This document shows, piece by piece, positions 21,753-22,475 of a stretch of DNA of 22,475 bases. A model generated the notes under the pieces. The model did not search any database. It had not been told where the DNA came from and saw nothing but the letters and a program-made list of their open reading frames with translations. The position numbers and the translations under genes were made by a program. The DNA is from Pleurotus ostreatus/Saccharomyces cerevisiae fusant. Its lineage: Eukaryota; Opisthokonta. How positions within the stretch are numbered: the first letter of the stretch is position 1; the number at the start of each line of letters is the position of its first letter. The stretch is from NCBI GenBank assembly GCA_024196135.1, contig JAMQCK010000451.1, positions 1 to 22,475 on the forward strand, in the 5' to 3' direction.

Positions 21753-22475
21753 CTAATTCATATTTGGGGTCGACCCTACGTGTCCGTAGACATACAGCCT
21801 CGAGCTACGCAGCACAATCGTATACAGCCAGCCCTCGACCTCAAGAGTTTTGCAGCGATAGGTACATTGGGACTCTCGAAGATGGATCCCGACCCTGTCG
21901 ACAACGAAAATTGATGAGCCAGCCATAACGGACACGAGGGTGAGACTTGCCAAGTAGGTCATATCCTCAGCTATCCATCCTAACCTCTGCGCAGAGGATT
22001 CCATCGCATGAAAAGCACCACGAAGTTCGTTGTAGACAGCGTCGAGGGCAGAGATAAGACTGGAGCGCTTGTCCACCGTCTGTGCCCGTATGCCAGCAAG
22101 AACTTCTACGCGGAAGTTCGCACGGGAGTCTGAGGCGTAGGTTATGAGGTGACGAGCCAGGTCGGCGATCTCTAGCACATTCAAGCGGGCATTTGCCAGC
22201 GTAGTACGCCCGCTCGTTAACATAAAGGCGCGTGAGGGAAGGTCCACTAGGTTGTGTCGTGTCATAAATGGGAGGAGGATATGGACGAAGACATAGTCAA
22301 CAACAGGGGGATAGGAAAGTGTATGGACCATGACGTCTTCCAGCTTCGACCAAGCGCTGTTGCTTCGGTCGGCAGAGTCAAGCACGTTGTCCAGGCAATC
22401 CAAGAAGGCCTCATATTGGAGGCCGATCTCGCGTACGTGGGGATCGAGCTCGCCGTCTACGTCCTTGAAGGACTT
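21753..22475 (-). CDS. Helical protein of unknown family, paralog C (5' end beyond window)
   Basis: The frame enters from the right edge and runs 240 residues to TAG at 21755-21753. The N-terminus, including the expected VYIS exon, lies outside. Blocks match paralog B in order: DVDGELDPHVREIG, SADRSNSAWSKLED, VHTLSYPPVVDYV, LPSRAFMLTSGRTTLANARL, VLEIADLARHLITYASDSRA, IRAQTVDKRSSLISALDAV and LRGAFHAMESSAQRLG. After that it differs: WIAEDMTYLASLTLVSVMAG plus SSIFVV forms a hydrophobic stretch (about 21900-21959) long enough to cross a membrane, then a 48-residue tail. The tail could be partly intron, since no splice junction was tested beyond the frame being open. Confidence 0.75.
   Translation of the reverse strand, partial: KSFKDVDGELDPHVREIGLQYEAFLDCLDNVLDSADRSNSAWSKLEDVMVHTLSYPPVVDYVFVHILLPFMTRHNLVDLPSRAFMLTSGRTTLANARLNVLEIADLARHLITYASDSRANFRVEVLAGIRAQTVDKRSSLISALDAVYNELRGAFHAMESSAQRLGWIAEDMTYLASLTLVSVMAGSSIFVVDRVGIHLRESQCTYRCKTLEVEGWLYTIVLRSSRLYVYGHVGSTPNMN

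Overview
The window is nuclear DNA from a filamentous basidiomycete, most likely an Agaricomycete. The evidence is gene structure: many short introns of about 47-60 nt with GT..AG borders and CTAAT-like branch sites, a tRNA with a 13-nt intron, compact GC-rich spacing, and a Tnp2-type DNA transposon with a companion gene of the style common in mushroom-forming fungi. All exon structures were spliced by hand from the sequence. Each complete coding gene was checked for reading-frame phase and a total length divisible by three.

Left housekeeping block (1-9205), all on the minus strand: the 5' end of a transportin (KAP104) gene; a nine-exon FSH1-family serine hydrolase; a protein with a probable cyclin fold; a seven-exon coiled-coil protein of unknown function; ALG2, the mannosyltransferase of N-glycan precursor assembly; and a four-helix membrane protein. 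An intron-containing tRNA-Lys(CUU) gene follows on the plus strand (9498-9584).

Mobile element (9633-16466): about 6.8 kb bounded by near-perfect 42/41-nt terminal inverted repeats, each flanked by TTAA. It carries two genes read from the minus strand, both with uninterrupted frames after splicing: a 1084-residue Tnp2-like transposase, and a companion of about 673 residues with an N-terminal leucine zipper and a C-terminal HMG-box-like domain. The element sits between the tRNA-Lys gene and the 3' end of KRI1.

Right block (16579-22475): KRI1 (ribosome biogenesis, minus) is divergent from the first of three paralogous, mostly helical proteins of unknown function. The paralogs lie at 19189-20044 (+), 20631-21447 (-) and 21753 to the right edge (-). 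They form a local gene family; the last copy alone ends in an extra hydrophobic segment.

The strongest candidates for something new are the complete transposon with its HMG-box-like accessory gene and TTAA flanks, and the local family of helical proteins.
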